In this document: one piece after another, positions 1 to 12,118 of the stretch
Layout of the letters: every line of letters begins with the position of its first letter
Numbering within the stretch: the first letter of the stretch is position 1
Assembly: GCF_021130785.1 (NCBI RefSeq)
Contig: NC_060213.1
Span: 101,689,501 to 101,753,500, forward strand
From: Homalodisca vitripennis
Lineage: Eukaryota > Arthropoda > Insecta > Hemiptera > Cicadellidae
Length of the DNA: 64,000 nt
Reading direction: 5' to 3'
Program-made: the position numbers and the translations under genes
Notes under the pieces: generated by a model
Seen by the model: the letters and a program-made list of their open reading frames with translations, nothing else
What the model was told of the DNA's origin: nothing
Database searches by the model: none

Positions 1-284
1 TAAAATAAATCATAAATAGGCTACCACACCAGACAGGCATGTATGCATCAAGTTTTATAAAATTTTATTAAATAGTAATATAATTTTAAGTTTAATATTA
101 ATTGGAATGAATTAGTAGGGCTTAGATTTTGTTTTTATATAAATTAACGCACATTTCATCTTTTAGTATATGTAGAAAATGTAAATAAATGTTAATATGT
201 AAAGGTCATAGAATGCAGCCTAACCGTTTTCATTACCCAGTAGGGATCTCTTTTGCCTGGTTTATACCTTCTAGATGAACTTAC

Positions 285-485
285 CACTGGGCACATCAAA
301 AACCTGGGCCACCTTATGGATGTCCAGGAGCCGCACATCAAAACGCCTAGGATGAGATTCTGGAGTGCAATAGTGGTTCGATAGGACATGTCTACTGCGG
401 GAAATGACCGTTGGAGTTGGTAGAGTTCGTTCCCTAAGTACTCCGCAAGCAGCGCTAATAAAGTGCAATTTAAAAGCTTCTTGTT
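285..485 (-). pseudogene. Exon-like block of an unrecognised protein gene, present in only one array copy
   Basis: On the minus strand a pyrimidine-rich acceptor (ttttttcctcttag, ending at 486) is followed by 201 nt that are open throughout and then by a strong donor (AGTG|GTAAGT, donor GT at 283-284). The frame enters with two bases of a split codon, has 66 codons and leaves one base, so both introns would be phase 1. The peptide begins QEAFKLHFISAACGVLRER, has RSRHVLSNHYCTPESHP in the middle and ends RLLDIHKVAQVFDVPSG. Codons look gene-like, with roughly half G+C against about 30 percent around it. The other M1 copies lack the block: there the flanks are joined across a 6-bp direct repeat, gttttc. 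I do not recognise the family. It may be a true exon of a gene that spanned the array, an inserted gene fragment, or chance; the combination of splice signals and open frame makes chance the least likely. Confidence 0.5.
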
Positions 486-2228
486 CTAAGAGGAAAAAAA
501 CAGTTTTCTTAATATTTTGGTTTCATTTGAAATATTTGACTGGACAAAGTTAGCATTGTATTTAAACAAGCATATCTCCTAATTAAAATTATAACAAAAG
601 ATTTTAAACATTATTATATTAAAACTATGTAACTTCAGTCGTTAAGTGTTGAAATCTATGCCCCAAGTGTAAACGCTGCATGGGTTTAAAGCACACATTA
701 TAAAGTTTAAAGCTAATCGTAATATAATCGCAATATAATTAAAAGGCATCCACAACCAAAGAGTAGCGTAAGGGAGTTTGTCTTTTACTCAAGACTGTAA
801 TTTCCAGATACAGAGTTAATGATTGAGGATGCTAGAGTGTTTAGTTAAATGTACTCTTCGCAACCATAATATTTCAAAGTATTCACTTAAAAAATTACTG
901 GTATAAACCAGTTTTATTGCATAACGTTTCACGTAAAGTAACACTTAAGGTTTCAGATAAACGGTGGTTTTCCAGTGTAAATATCTGAGTCAGTGCGTTG
1001 AACAATTTCACAACATCTTGCTTAACACCAATGCCTGGGAATGAACATAAACATATATACCTCATATTTTGTAATATACATCGTATTAAACTGGCTTAAT
1101 CATTTTACGTATTTTTTTTCCGACAGAGCAATTTCTCTAATGAGGCACAGGGACATAATTTTGGTAATCGAGTCGTATAAGATTTATTAGTGACGGACTT
1201 TTTAGTTGCGAAATTTACATATCCGTTAAAAGGTACAGGGATGCGAAAGGCTATCGTTATCAGTCCTCATGCCACAGTAGTGCCCTAATTATCAATAGAC
1301 GGAACAATGAGACAACGAGAGTTGGAGAGGAAACAAACGAAGCGACGTTATGACACCCGGGGGTCTAATTGTGCCATGTTGACTTACGGAAGGTAATTAC
1401 GGTTGACTCGTAGTATGACCTCCTTCTCCCCCTCCACTCATGTTTACGAGTATTATAGGGACACTTCGAGGGTCACTTGACCTCTCGTTATATTTGGTAC
1501 GGAATCGTTCTGGTCGTGAATAACTAGCTACTGAACTGTTACGGGTATACCGATAGTTACTGGTTTAACACGATCCTAAATATATATTTATTTACATGAG
1601 ATTTAAAGCGATTTAAAGAATCGGATACAGGTATTATGAATAATTATACTTATAAGATGTACTAAATCATAACCCATTCACAAAATTCTGATGACCTTTC
1701 CGGGAATCAAAGTATTTGACCTAGGGAGCCACAGTTTGACCCATACGGTACGATGAAGGTTATTTAATGTTTTCTGCTACCTTACACCTATTGTATTATC
1801 ATATTCAACAATACTTAGGCGTGGCTTCATCTTGTTTATTTCAAATAAACCGAGTTTTACTTTTGGCGTTATTCAAATTTCACGCCTCCATTGGCAGAAA
1901 TTGGTTTTCTTTGCAATATCTCCGCTCATACCTCAGTTCCCTTATTCAGGGAATGGTGTGTTATGTGACACCCATTGTGCTCTTTAATAATGTGAATTCA
2001 CATATTTTCTGGTCTTTCAGAGTCCTTTTGACATCTTACGGAATAATCATATTTTTCTCCTTTACCTTTTTCCAAAATTCAATCAGTTTAATTTTCGGGT
2101 TCTTCAAGGTATTTATTTATACATAGTTATTGCGTTTTATATAGGATAATGCTTGTAAGAAAGAAACGTGTATAATCTGTTTCATTATCTTGACCACCTA
2201 ATTCTATAAACAGAATATTGCATTATGT

Positions 2229-3166
2229 TGTACAGTTTTAATGGCACATGAGGGGTTAGCTTTGAAATTTAAAATAAACTTTTGTGAAGGATTAAAAATA
2301 AAAGTAAATCTTCTGAAATAAATAAAGGTCAAACTAAAATAAAACTTCTTCTTTAAAAATAATAACTGGAATTAAAATTAAAATAAAAACTTCTTGATGG
2401 ACTTTTAAATTCAAACTTGTAATATATTTTTCACTTCCAAAATGTACAAAGTTCTTACAGCTTGTCTTTTTATTCAATTTTAAAAATTCAAACATTCACA
2501 CTCTAATCTGATCTGGCAATTCTTCACTTTAATTTATCTTCAAAATTCAATTTTTATTTTGTTACTAATTTTCTTTACTTTACTTTAAAAATTATTCTTC
2601 AATGTTAGAGGTTTAATATATCAAAAAATTCTTCAGTGTTAGAGATTTTATAAATAAAAAAATATATTGCTGAAAGCATCTGTAACAACCACAAAACTCT
2701 TTTAGTACTTTTACATAAAACTTTATATACATGTGCTCACTGCACCAACAAGTTTTATATTGCACAGATCAAAAGGACAAGTTCCTAAATTCCCATTAAA
2801 TTTAATTTGTACAATATTTCTTTCCCAAAATTATTTCAAAATAACTAAGAATGAATATTCACTGGACTCCAGTTAAAAAGGTTCACTTACCCGCAGGTTC
2901 GATGACAATTAGCAAAACGATTTACTCTAAGCACCAATTTAATCTAGCCTACTTGTTACAATCACTTCCGATGAACCGAGATGGAGGTACGGTACGTCTA
3001 CCTCACCCCACCTCTCAATTTCGTTATCAAACACTGTCATCCCGCGACGCGCGCCTTGCCGATAGCAGCCTCTTTTGTACAACCTGGTCCTTATCATTCA
3101 TCTGGGCCTACTCCTTCCACCGGTAATCCAATTACCCCAGAATTATTATTTAATATAATCGGTACA
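2229..3166. mobile_element. Solo-LTR-like insertion, copy 1
   Basis: A 938-bp insertion begins TGTACAG and ends CGGTACA, that is TG...CA with a 7-bp near-perfect inverted end. It is flanked by the 4-bp direct repeat ATGT (2225-2228 and 3167-3170). The two other M1 copies show the empty site with a single ATGT (near 43,398 and 61,358). A TATA-like ttatata lies at 2722-2728. These features suit a solo LTR of a Gypsy or BEL type retrotransposon. A non-autonomous DNA element with short inverted ends is the alternative. Short ORFs inside it are not coding. Confidence 0.6.
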
Positions 3167-4763
3167 ATGTAAAATATTAAATATTTCTGATAAGATGAAG
3201 ATTTCAGAAAATATTGAAAATTTATTGAATAAGAATACATATCTTTTAAATTCCGTCATGATTTGGATATATAAATAGAACAAATAAATACTGTATATGG
3301 TGCTAATGAGATCAGATTTAAATATGTTCAGAACAAGCAAAGATAGTGAGGATCAGACTAAAAAATAACGTGGTGACCAAAAATGCGTGAAAGGAAAGCA
3401 AGTTGGAACATACGCTGGGATAATACTTTCAAAGTATGATTTCATTTGCCTAGTCTTTATTAGTTGGTTACTATATGACATGAAGTAATTATCCATCGTG
3501 TTACACTAATTATTACTTCATTGCTACATATACTTCAAAAAAATTTATAATATTCTTTTAATTTTAATAATATTTCATATAAAGAGTAATCGTAAAGTAT
3601 TTACATGTCCTACTATACATTTAATTAAATACAATAACTTAAATTGTATGTTAAAAACTAAATTATTATATATTATATTTTAAAATCGTAGCTCGTTTCA
3701 TTACCATTTACTTCTGTGTTTGCTGACATGAACCGTAGTAACATTGAAGTAATTTCTATGTAACAAATGCTCATTCGGCGAATACAATGATCACTACTGA
3801 TCATTTTGCATATTTTATTTAACTTATTTCGTTCATTATTAATGAAAAAAATTGTATATGTGTTTTCACTGAATAATTTTTGAGTGCTGAAAATACACCA
3901 CGATTAATGCAAATAATTAAATTCATCAAAAAAGATTTTAAGAATTCCGGTACATATAACAAATAACTAGCTGAAAATACTTTTTTTATTAACTTAACAT
4001 ATATTGAGTATAAGCTGTAATAATTAAATTTAAAATTAAATGCTGATATTTTATTCTAAGTTAACGTTACCTCTCTTTAACTTTTACTACGTATTTATTC
4101 CAACTAAAACTATTGACTCCTTCAAATAATAGAAGGCTATAAGTTAGCGGTTATGAGTAAAAAATGCATATTTCAATAGGAAGGCTCTCATCAGTTATTT
4201 AGGTTATAATTATAACAACGTAACAAAATACTCAACTTTAGTGTTTATTGCGTAATATATTAAAATTTAGTAGATAGTAGATAAAATCATATTGTACATT
4301 AAAATCCTTGCATAATATTATATGGACAGTATATATGTGTTATACTTTATCATTACACTATATATTTGTATACAGAAATAGAAATACATTTTTAGGAATA
4401 GTATATAGATTTATAATTCAAAATAACTATGTATAGATAAATACGTATGACTAAAGGGATGAAATTTTAAAGTAAAACATAACATTATTCTCAAAGATCT
4501 TAAAGGGATACTGAAAGATCAGAAAATATATGAATGCACCCTATTACAGAGCACAATGGATGTCACAGGATACATCAGTCCTTTGAATAAACGATCTGAG
4601 GTATGAATGGAGATATAGTAGAAAAGAATATCAATAGAGGTGTGAAATTTGAATATTGTCAAATGTTAAAGTCAGATTTAACTAAACAACACGAACCCTA
4701 TCCTCAGTGCTGTTGAATATTCTAACGCAATATGTGTGAGGTAGGATAAAACTCAAAAACGCC

Positions 4764-4840
4764 CCTTGCCGTAGCGTTGGGGTATTGGGTCTGCGCCTTT
4801 CTAATTGGGAGGTCACAGGTTCGATTCCACGGGAGGTCAT
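4764..4840 (+). repeat. tRNA-derived SINE head (forward copy)
   Basis: An A-box-like TAGCGTTGGGG (4772-4782) and a good B box GGTTCGATTCC (4818-4828) lie at tRNA-like spacing within about 72 bp that resemble a tRNA gene body. Reverse-complement copies lie at the same place in the other M5 modules. Pairing of the acceptor and anticodon stems is imperfect, so this is a SINE head and not a working tRNA. The tail of the SINE cannot be delimited because it is duplicated with the whole module. Confidence 0.6.
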
Positions 4841-5035
4841 GACAATTTTGGAGGACATCACAACAATATAAAATCGTGTTTGAGAACAAAAATGAAATAA
4901 TTAAGTTAATTACAAACTGGTGGGATACCCGTGACAGGTCGGTAGCTATTCCCGACCTGATTGACCTCGTAACAAATATAACGACAGGTGAAGAGATTCT
5001 TCAAGTAGCCCTATGGTACTCGTAGACATCTTGGT

Positions 5036-5051
5036 GGGGGGGGGGGGGGGG
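5036..5051 (+). repeat. Poly-G tract (16 G)
   Basis: A pure G run inside the inverted M5. The counterpart is 19 C at 16,262-16,280, 13 C at 35,292-35,304, and an interrupted C-rich stretch near 53,073. Confidence 0.95.
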
Positions 5052-7497
5052 TTGTAGTGTAAGGTCACAATGCGGGTCACCCGTAAATAACCTATCTTTC
5101 GTACGTCAACATAGCACAATTAAATCCCCGCCCAGCTCAAGTAGCATCGTGTCGTTTGGTTTCTCTAAAACTCCCGCTGTTTCTTTGTTCCGTCCATTGT
5201 TAATTGGGGCACTACGGTGGCCTGAGGACTGGCGAGTACACGGTAGTCCTCCACAGTCGTGTAACTTTTAACGTAGTTGTTAATTTTGCAACTTTAAATG
5301 ACGGTTGAGTAATAACTCTTTTGTATATCATAGAATTGAGTCTGTCACTAATGACACTTATACAAGACGATTTTCTACATTAATAGTATCCATACGAGTG
5401 AAATCATTTTGAATACAATAATATATCAATAGATTATAATCTTTTAAGGCCAGCTCTAATACGTTATATTATTGCAATATTTATGATAGTCTCTTTATTT
5501 ATGATTTATTCTGTGAAATTTACTAGTATTTTTACATTTATTAAATAGAGAGAGTTTTTAAAAAGCTTTATATCTGATATACTGCGGTGAACGTCCACAC
5601 AACAAAGATCTGTGTGCAACAGGTTTTATTATCCCCCTGTGCTTAGAGCGAGCGGTACGTGTGTTGGGATTGTTTCTCCACGTTACTGTCAGGCTCTTCT
5701 TCATTCATACCATTACCAAAAGACAAAGGTGCAATAGTTTATGTTGAGTGAATTTTACATCTCAATCAATATCCTTGGACTCAATCCAAAGAATATGAAT
5801 GTTTGTATAGGCCTATCATACGTGTAAAGTGTCAAACATTGCTGGACTATATTGTATACAGGTCCAAAGTAAGAAATACTGCATGTATAATCTCTTGACC
5901 TCCATTTAAGTGCAGGTATCTCGCCTTAGCAAATTAACACGATATCTCTGGTCAACTATGTTTACACATTTAAAGCTGAAAAATTAAAAAAAGATGTTAA
6001 ATAACAATTTGAAGAACATTATAATACGTCGTCTTTCCTTATTTAAAATAAGTTATTATTCTACAATACTCTTTTTTGTTGAATTATCGTAGCTGTGAAA
6101 TACGCTTTTACAATTGTTATAAAATTTTCATTAAATATTTTACATTTTTGTATTATAACAGGTTTTCTAATTATTAAAATCTAGTCTTGACTAGAGCTTA
6201 AGTTTGGATATAGTTTGCTGACTGTATTTAAAACATCAAAAAATTAATTAAGAGTAAAAAAACCAGCAAAATACATTTTATGCTTTGAAAGATAATTCTT
6301 ATGATTGATCTGAGATATTAAGTGTAAATTCAAGTATGAAACAAAGTTAGTTTTCTTCCCATATATTATATAACTATGTAAATAAATGGCCATACAAAAG
6401 AAACAACAGTTATTTTTCTTGGCAGTAAACAGATTGAATATTTCACATGAAAAATCTTTTGCAATGTGCTCCATAAAAAGCTGAATATTGCCTGAAATGC
6501 GCCTTTTTGACCAATATTTTAAAGATTTTCAATTAAATACATAAGAAAATTCGGCAACTACGATTAGTACCATGAAAAATTGTGAACTAAACAAAAAATT
6601 TAGTAACAGGTACGTTTTTATTAATTTAAACCCTATGAATAATTTTTTTTTTTTAATTCAACATGACTTAAACTATGGAATGTATAAGACAATATTTACA
6701 AATGTCTGATAACCAGAAAAGTCTTCCTCATTAGGACCTACATTAGTTATAAATGAGATTAACTATAACAAAGAGAAGTCTTTAGCAAAGTGTACTTATT
6801 AAAGATTCCCTGCAGCGTTATACTGTTCCCAAATTAATGCAGACTTTTGGACCTATGTTTGTATTAATGATGAGAGTTACCTAGTAAATTCTCTACGCAT
6901 CAATGTGAGGTAATTAATTATTGTTCACATTAGGATTTGAGTTAAATTATGTGCATGCATACATATTTTACAAACACCACAATGACTTTAACCATGTTCG
7001 TTAGAATTTAAATAATTTTAAATACAGATAATTATATAAATGTACGTAAATAAGTTGGTTGAGAGTTAACAAAGTCTATCATTTAGTAGGGCCGTCAAAA
7101 TTTATCGGCGAAACTGAACTGACCTTTATATTTGAAATTTTGCAAGAAGTTTTCATTTCAGTTTAGGTATTTCTGAGTTTCATGCATGTCACTTCATGAG
7201 ATTTGGATGCGTGTTATCAAACATTTTTGTATTGATCTTATGGATAGTTATGATGGCAACGAGAATACCGTAGAATAAACAATGCATACATTAATACTGT
7301 TACAATTTAATACTGAGAAGAGCTATATGGTATTTTAACATGTGATATAAAAAAATACATAATGAGGTTACTTGTTGGTTTAATTAGTAAGACCTACTTT
7401 ATGTTCTGTTGGGTAGGCTAGATAGAGTTCATTGATGGTGGTAGACTCTCTATTTAGAAGTAGGTAATAATTTTGCCACTAAATTTATTACTTTGTA

Positions 7498-8343
7498 TGA
7501 TTTTTAGATTGAATATTACAAATATCTCCTGTCATGCCAATAAATAAAGCTCATAATGATGACCAGTACATGTTCTGCTGAGATTGGAAAATTGGGTGGT
7601 TTATGATTAGTTTACGGCCCAACCTGCGTATAGCCTCTGTTATTGCCAATAACTGTCCTATATCTTTTCCTTATGTAATGCCTGCTCAGCCTCATACGTG
7701 TAACAAATCAATAGTTTAATTCAAAACAGTAAAAACCATTACTATTTATGTTTTAAGTATTTACGTAACATATATTTTATAAAGACTAATATTGTTTTAC
7801 TTTTCATATGTAGCAGTAATTTCATAATAGAATCATACCCTGTCCATGTGTTTTTGTAACGCTTAATGTACTTACTATCACACATACATGCTATTTCCCA
7901 ACATAACTTCTGAACTTTGTACCGTTAACTGATTAATTAAATTTCATATAATGTAATATTTCGCAACCTAGTCAGCCAGTATAATTTAATATTACTTTTA
8001 TCCAACGTTCCGGAACTAAATTATTTGGCGGAGGAACTACCTAATTGGCACGCGTATGAATATTTTCTTCTAATCCTTTGTAGCAGCCCAACTATGTGAC
8101 CGAACAGACCTCGCCCGCTTTGTCCGTAAGTAAAATTTATCTCTTTGTATTATTAAATTAGCCCTTTGACGCCAAACGTACAAAAATGAATGTAACGTAA
8201 AGTAAAGTTGTAAATAGTAAAGTAACGTATCCTTGAAGATCTTTTATTTGCTTGATTGAAATACATAAAAGTGGTGGCGTCGTCCTAACACGTTGTGAAA
8301 ATAAGTAATTTGTATCATTAAATGGCTAATACCGTCGTGAATT
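7498..8343 (+). repeat. Array module M2, forward copy (inner part of left palindrome arm)
   Basis: Matches 27,601-28,442 in the same orientation and is the near-perfect reverse complement of 12,119-12,961. The joint with inverted M5 at about 7,497 is also found, mirrored, at about 12,962, and nowhere else in the window. At 8,343 the forward sequence '..taccgtcgtgaatt' is joined to the inverted end of M3 instead of to its start. Confidence 0.85.
8084..8125 (+). pseudogene. Exon-like 42-nt block in M2
   Basis: A pyrimidine-rich acceptor (tattttcttctaatcctttgtag) precedes 42 nt that read QPNYVTEQTSPALS without a stop, followed by a strong donor (TCC|GTAAGTA). The partner copy at 12,335-12,376 is intact; the copy at 28,189-28,225 has lost 5 nt and is out of frame. 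Function unknown. Short length means chance cannot be excluded. Confidence 0.3.
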
Positions 8344-8794
8344 GCTCCATTCAAAATAATATATCAGTTATATAATTCTGCTAATCAATTATAATATAAA
8401 AAATTTAATGTAAACTATTATCAGCAAGTTGAGTCTTTGTCTTTATCCTTCATCATTTATCTTTGCATTTCAGTAGTACGTATAATAATACCTATGCTAA
8501 AAACTGAGTTTATACCCACCACAAGATTGTGGTTTAAAAACGAATACTGGAATACAGTAATGATATGTAACTTAGATTTTTCCATTATATTATATAATAA
8601 AAATCCTTAATGGAATGAATGAAAATACATTAGGGAATATATTGCATTGTCTAAAGTCAAAAAAACCAGCAAGATATACCAGCAGAGCTTAGGCGCTATG
8701 TACTTAATGTTTTAAGTAAATCACGTCAAATCAATAACAAAAAATCAAAACTGATATTTAAAGTATGTAGCATGCATTTAAGAAAAGCCTAAAA

Positions 8795-9040
8795 GCAATG
8801 TGTGTTTCCTCATCTTCTTTTACAAAGTTAATAATAACTTTGTAGAAGTAAATGTGAGAAATATTATCTATTTAAAGATTTTACAGTAGTAGTGTATAAA
8901 TAAAGGATGCCTTAGGTCTAAAAGACTAAAAGAAATGTAGTGTTTCCTCATCTTCTTTTACAAAGTAAATAAATGCTTTGTAGAAGTAATGGTAAGAAGG
9001 ACTAGCTATTTAAAATTTTTACACTAGTATTTTTATGAAG
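8795..9040 (-). repeat. Tandem pair of hairpin-forming repeats
   Basis: Two units of about 125-130 bp share 'gtgtttcctcatcttctttt' followed by a self-complementary stretch (tacaaagt...actttgta). Equivalent pairs lie at about 31,594-31,806 and 49,080-49,295. No function can be read from them. Confidence 0.7.
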
Positions 9041-9658
9041 CATATTGACTGGAGTATAAATCTTAGTGCTTCATCTAACCTCCCGGTCATCAGCCAGCCA
9101 TTCATTCTCCCACGAAGACCATAAGAGAGGACCATAAACTATCATCTCATTTCCCACATCCTACCCATTCCACATCTGACATAGCTTCGTTTAACAAAAT
9201 AACATTTGCGCCTCATTTTACTTGAAACTCCACTGCACAACATATTGGTGTCCTTTATATGTGTCTCCAACACATTATATATTCAACATTCTTGTCCCTT
9301 AGGACACGTGCAATAATTACACTGCAATACCAGCCTGAATGGGGGGCTCTATTAATTGAAACATAATATTTCACTAGAGTTTCAATACTAAATTATAAAG
9401 TATCGTTTTAAAAAACTGTACGTGTTTGTAACGTTTTTTAAAAACGGTTTTGCTTTTCCTTTGATTTGCATAATAAATTAGGCAGTCTGATCCTGATTCA
9501 GCCTGAATGCCAGAATTCAATGAAGTAATTCCTTCCAGTGCTTAATTTATCTTCACTGTTGATGGATGGCAAGGTCTACTACTGATTTGATCTGAAATAT
9601 GTGATAAACTAACGGCTAAACTTCGCTCATAGCATTATTGTTTAAGGGGTATTGTAAT

Positions 9659-9844
9659 TCAGACTACTGTTTCTGGTTCATAAATATTGTCAGATGAGTT
9701 ATTTAAGCTAAACTGTCTCTGAAGAGAAACGATTTTCAAGTCTCCACCTCTAAAGTGCAACAAGGAATTTAAGTTTTCTTTACATCTCCTTGGGAATTGT
9801 GTACGGAAAGGATCCCAAAACCATCCTTTGAAAATCACTACCAC
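9659..9844 (-). pseudogene. Open C-terminal-tail-like exon ending in ETVV (copy 1)
   Basis: Sixty-one codons on the minus strand read ..GWFWDPFRTQFPRRCKEN.., then LHFRGGDLKIVSLQRQFSL, and end NIYEPETVV before a TGA. The FR..F...C pattern recalls helix 8 of a rhodopsin-family receptor with a palmitoylated Cys, and ETVV fits a class I PDZ-binding end, so the block resembles the cytoplasmic tail of a membrane protein. That is inference: no transmembrane segments are found nearby and I do not recognise the family. Copies lie at 30,665-30,850 (intact) and 48,151-48,337 (one extra T). Among the three, 4 of 7 substitutions are synonymous. Confidence 0.4.
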
Positions 9845-10357
9845 TTATGAGGTGATAGTAGCTTAATTTATAAATCTTACCTTTCCTTTTTACTTAGATC
9901 ATATCGTGTTTATAACACACTAGTTTCAATATCTACCACGTTATGCTAGGATTGCTTTCACACACAACTAACGTTGTTTTAAAATTTACGAAATGATCCA
10001 ATTCAGCCACATAGCAAAATCTGTTTGTACCTGAGGTTTATGAGACATGTGACATATGAATTACACAACTGCAGTAGGCCTACTGCTGGTCGGGCAGTAT
10101 TTCAAACATTTTAAGTAATAATAACACTAAACATCTTTAGAAATGTTCACGTTCATACTTGGACGTAGGCTATATATAAAGTATGTTGGGTTGGAAGATA
10201 ACAAATGGTTTTAATAGTTTCTTCTTTGATGAAATATATCACAATATCTACGTTTACGCAATTTGGAATCTTTGAGGCAAGAATTTTACAAGATTTTGAG
10301 TCCTGCAGAATAAAGTTTAAGCGGACGCAAGAGGTCTTGTGAGCAGCGTCACCTTAC

Positions 10358-10395
10358 CGGAGTGAAGCGTTGACACGATAAACATTTGTGATACC
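10358..10395 (-). pseudogene. Exon-like 38-nt block in M3 (copy 1)
   Basis: Minus strand: acceptor tttttcctag, 38 open nt reading GITNVYRVNASLR, donor CCG|GTAAGG. The copies at 30,129-30,166 and 47,600-47,637 read DIANIYRDNASLR with the same splice signals. It lies upstream, in the same sense, of the ETVV tail. Confidence 0.25.
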
Positions 10396-12118
10396 CTAGG
10401 AAAAACTTTGCTATTAAAATGACTTACACTTAATCAAATCATATGACAGTAGTTATGCAAGGTCTTTCGCATATGTCAATGTAGCTTTAAATCTGGTCAC
10501 ATTATTTCGTAACATATCTATTGTGTCAGTTCCAGAAATATCGTAGAAGGTGGTTACATTTTCTCTCCAACCACATTGAATGAAATAAAGGTAAACATAA
10601 AATCCGTAGAGTATTGAGACAATTATTTTGAGACATAGTCATCTACATAGCACTCACATAGATGACTTTTAGAAAATATAAATTTAGCACTGTGTTAAAG
10701 CAGATAAAACTCCACAAGTTAACAAAAAAATGTGACAACTATCCAAATGAGTGAAAAAGGAAAAGTAAGAGGTCAGAGGTGATTAGTACATCTTACCCCG
10801 ACAAGACTACAATTAAAGCCTCCCGGCATTGGCGCAACTCTCTTGTCTCATTACGTCCTGAACCAATTAAAGCATGCAGTTAAAGTGAGTTGGTTGCGCT
10901 ACCGAGTTGCGTATTGTGAACGGAGAACTTGCAAATTGTTAAAATTACAATAATTGTTAGAGTCCTAATATAGTTATTTATTAGTGTAAACCAGGCAAAC
11001 TTTCAAATGAATTATTTTTAATTCACACATTTATTTTCTTATATTTAGTTGGAAAGAAAGTCTAAAGATTTTATAAACAAATATTTATATATTTGGAAGA
11101 AAAGAATAATGATAAACTTTGTCAATCTTAAGTCAAACTTAAGTCAATCATACACTTAATATTAATATTTGGAAAAAAGACTCATAAAAACACAGTTCAA
11201 TTGCTATAAAATAAAAACAATTCACCAGTTCTAAAAAATTGGTGGGAATATAAATTATAAAAGTAAATGCCACATTCTTACAATGTCTTTATTATTATGT
11301 ATTGGTTTGGATTGATCACCGTAGGCTGTAACATAATTAAATAGTAGTCTGTTACAAAATTAAAAAGTAATCACTTTAAATATACTCGAACACAATTTTA
11401 ATCACCACTTGCTTCAATTTATTAGATTATGTTCGTTTCCCACAACACAATTCATATGTGCATACGTGTAAATTGCAAAATTATTATCAGTAAATTGTTA
11501 AAGTTAAAACCATATATTGTATTATCAATTATGAAACAGAGCCCTTTAAATAAAATTGGACAACATTGTTCAGCATTGTTGTTGTAAAATCATGTGTTCT
11601 ATTTTTCTGGTTTTATTAATCTCCCACCCGACATCCAAATAAATATAACAGAATTAGTGAAGTTGTACCGTTGGACGATAACACATGAGGGTGGTGACTT
11701 CTGAGATCGTAGTAATAAATACTAGAAATGCAAAGTTTACTTATAAGTTCAGTTTAATTACGAAAACTTACAAGCACCACTTTTAGATGGTAAAGGAAAA
11801 GTATGTAATGCCACGTTGCTGCCAATTAGAACACAAGAACTAAAATCGAATATCTTCTAAGTGGGCCTAAAATATCCAATGTTCTCTGGAATTATGGCTA
11901 CGATGTTCTACTTTATAAAACAATAAAATTTCACTTCCCTTCGCAATATGTAGACTCACAACCCGGGTATCGGCATCATGGCACGAGACATTGAAGCTGC
12001 AGTCTAAGAACGGTTATTTCTAGAAGAGGAGTAGAAGTCGGGAAACTGGTAGCCATCTACTCAAACAACACGTGAGATACATCAGGTACGTGAGCTACGT
12101 GAACTCGCCTAAAACAAA

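Larger units (their letters stand above)
1..3690 (+). repeat. Array module M1, copy 1 (partial at window start)
   Basis: This stretch matches 22,440-25,430, 42,545-43,900 and 59,370-61,870 in the same orientation and order. Shared landmarks are the 'ttaagtgttgaaat' block near 640, the 'ccgttaaaaggtacagggatgcg' type block near 1,230 and the 'tgctaccttacacctattg' block near 1,775. It differs from the other copies by an extra 277-bp exon-like block (about 226-508) and by an LTR-like insertion shared only with copy 2. No ORF in it survives comparison among copies. Homology to M1 stops near 3,680, where an inverted M5 begins. Confidence 0.85.
3691..7497 (-). repeat. Array module M5, inverted copy (outer part of left palindrome arm)
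   Basis: This is the reverse complement of M5 as found at 12,962-17,590, 33,126-37,610 and 50,629-54,440. It lacks the roughly 850 bp found at 15,000-15,845 in the right arm; its join (near 5,480-5,510) resembles that of the 52,630 copy. It also carries the 'tcaggccaccgtagtgccc' segment that the right arm has lost, so most of this arm is closer to the distant copies than to its own partner arm. Confidence 0.85.
8344..12118 (-). repeat. Array module M3, inverted copy (palindrome spacer)
   Basis: This is the reverse complement of 28,443-32,240 and of 46,341-49,735. It fills the centre of the large inverted repeat. It lacks roughly 110 bp near 9,560 that the forward copies have near 30,955-31,065. 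It holds the hairpin repeats, the ETVV-tail reading frame and a 38-nt exon-like block, described separately. Confidence 0.85.

Noticed and set aside
1767..2126. 119-codon hydrophobic ORF in M1, with relatives at 42,921, 43,058 and 60,986
   Set aside because: Hydrophobicity comes from T-rich sequence; the frame differs between copies. The same holds for the 83-84 codon ORFs at 16,656, 35,683 and 53,460.
3696..3705. Ten shared bases (tttcattacc) as microhomology at the left inversion joint
   Set aside because: The M5-type match continues further left (gctcg, as in the right arm), so the joint lies nearer 3,680-3,692 and the shared ten bases are probably coincidental.
4764..4840. Functional tRNA gene
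   Set aside because: Stems are imperfect, no convincing anticodon arm, and copies diverge freely. It is a SINE head.
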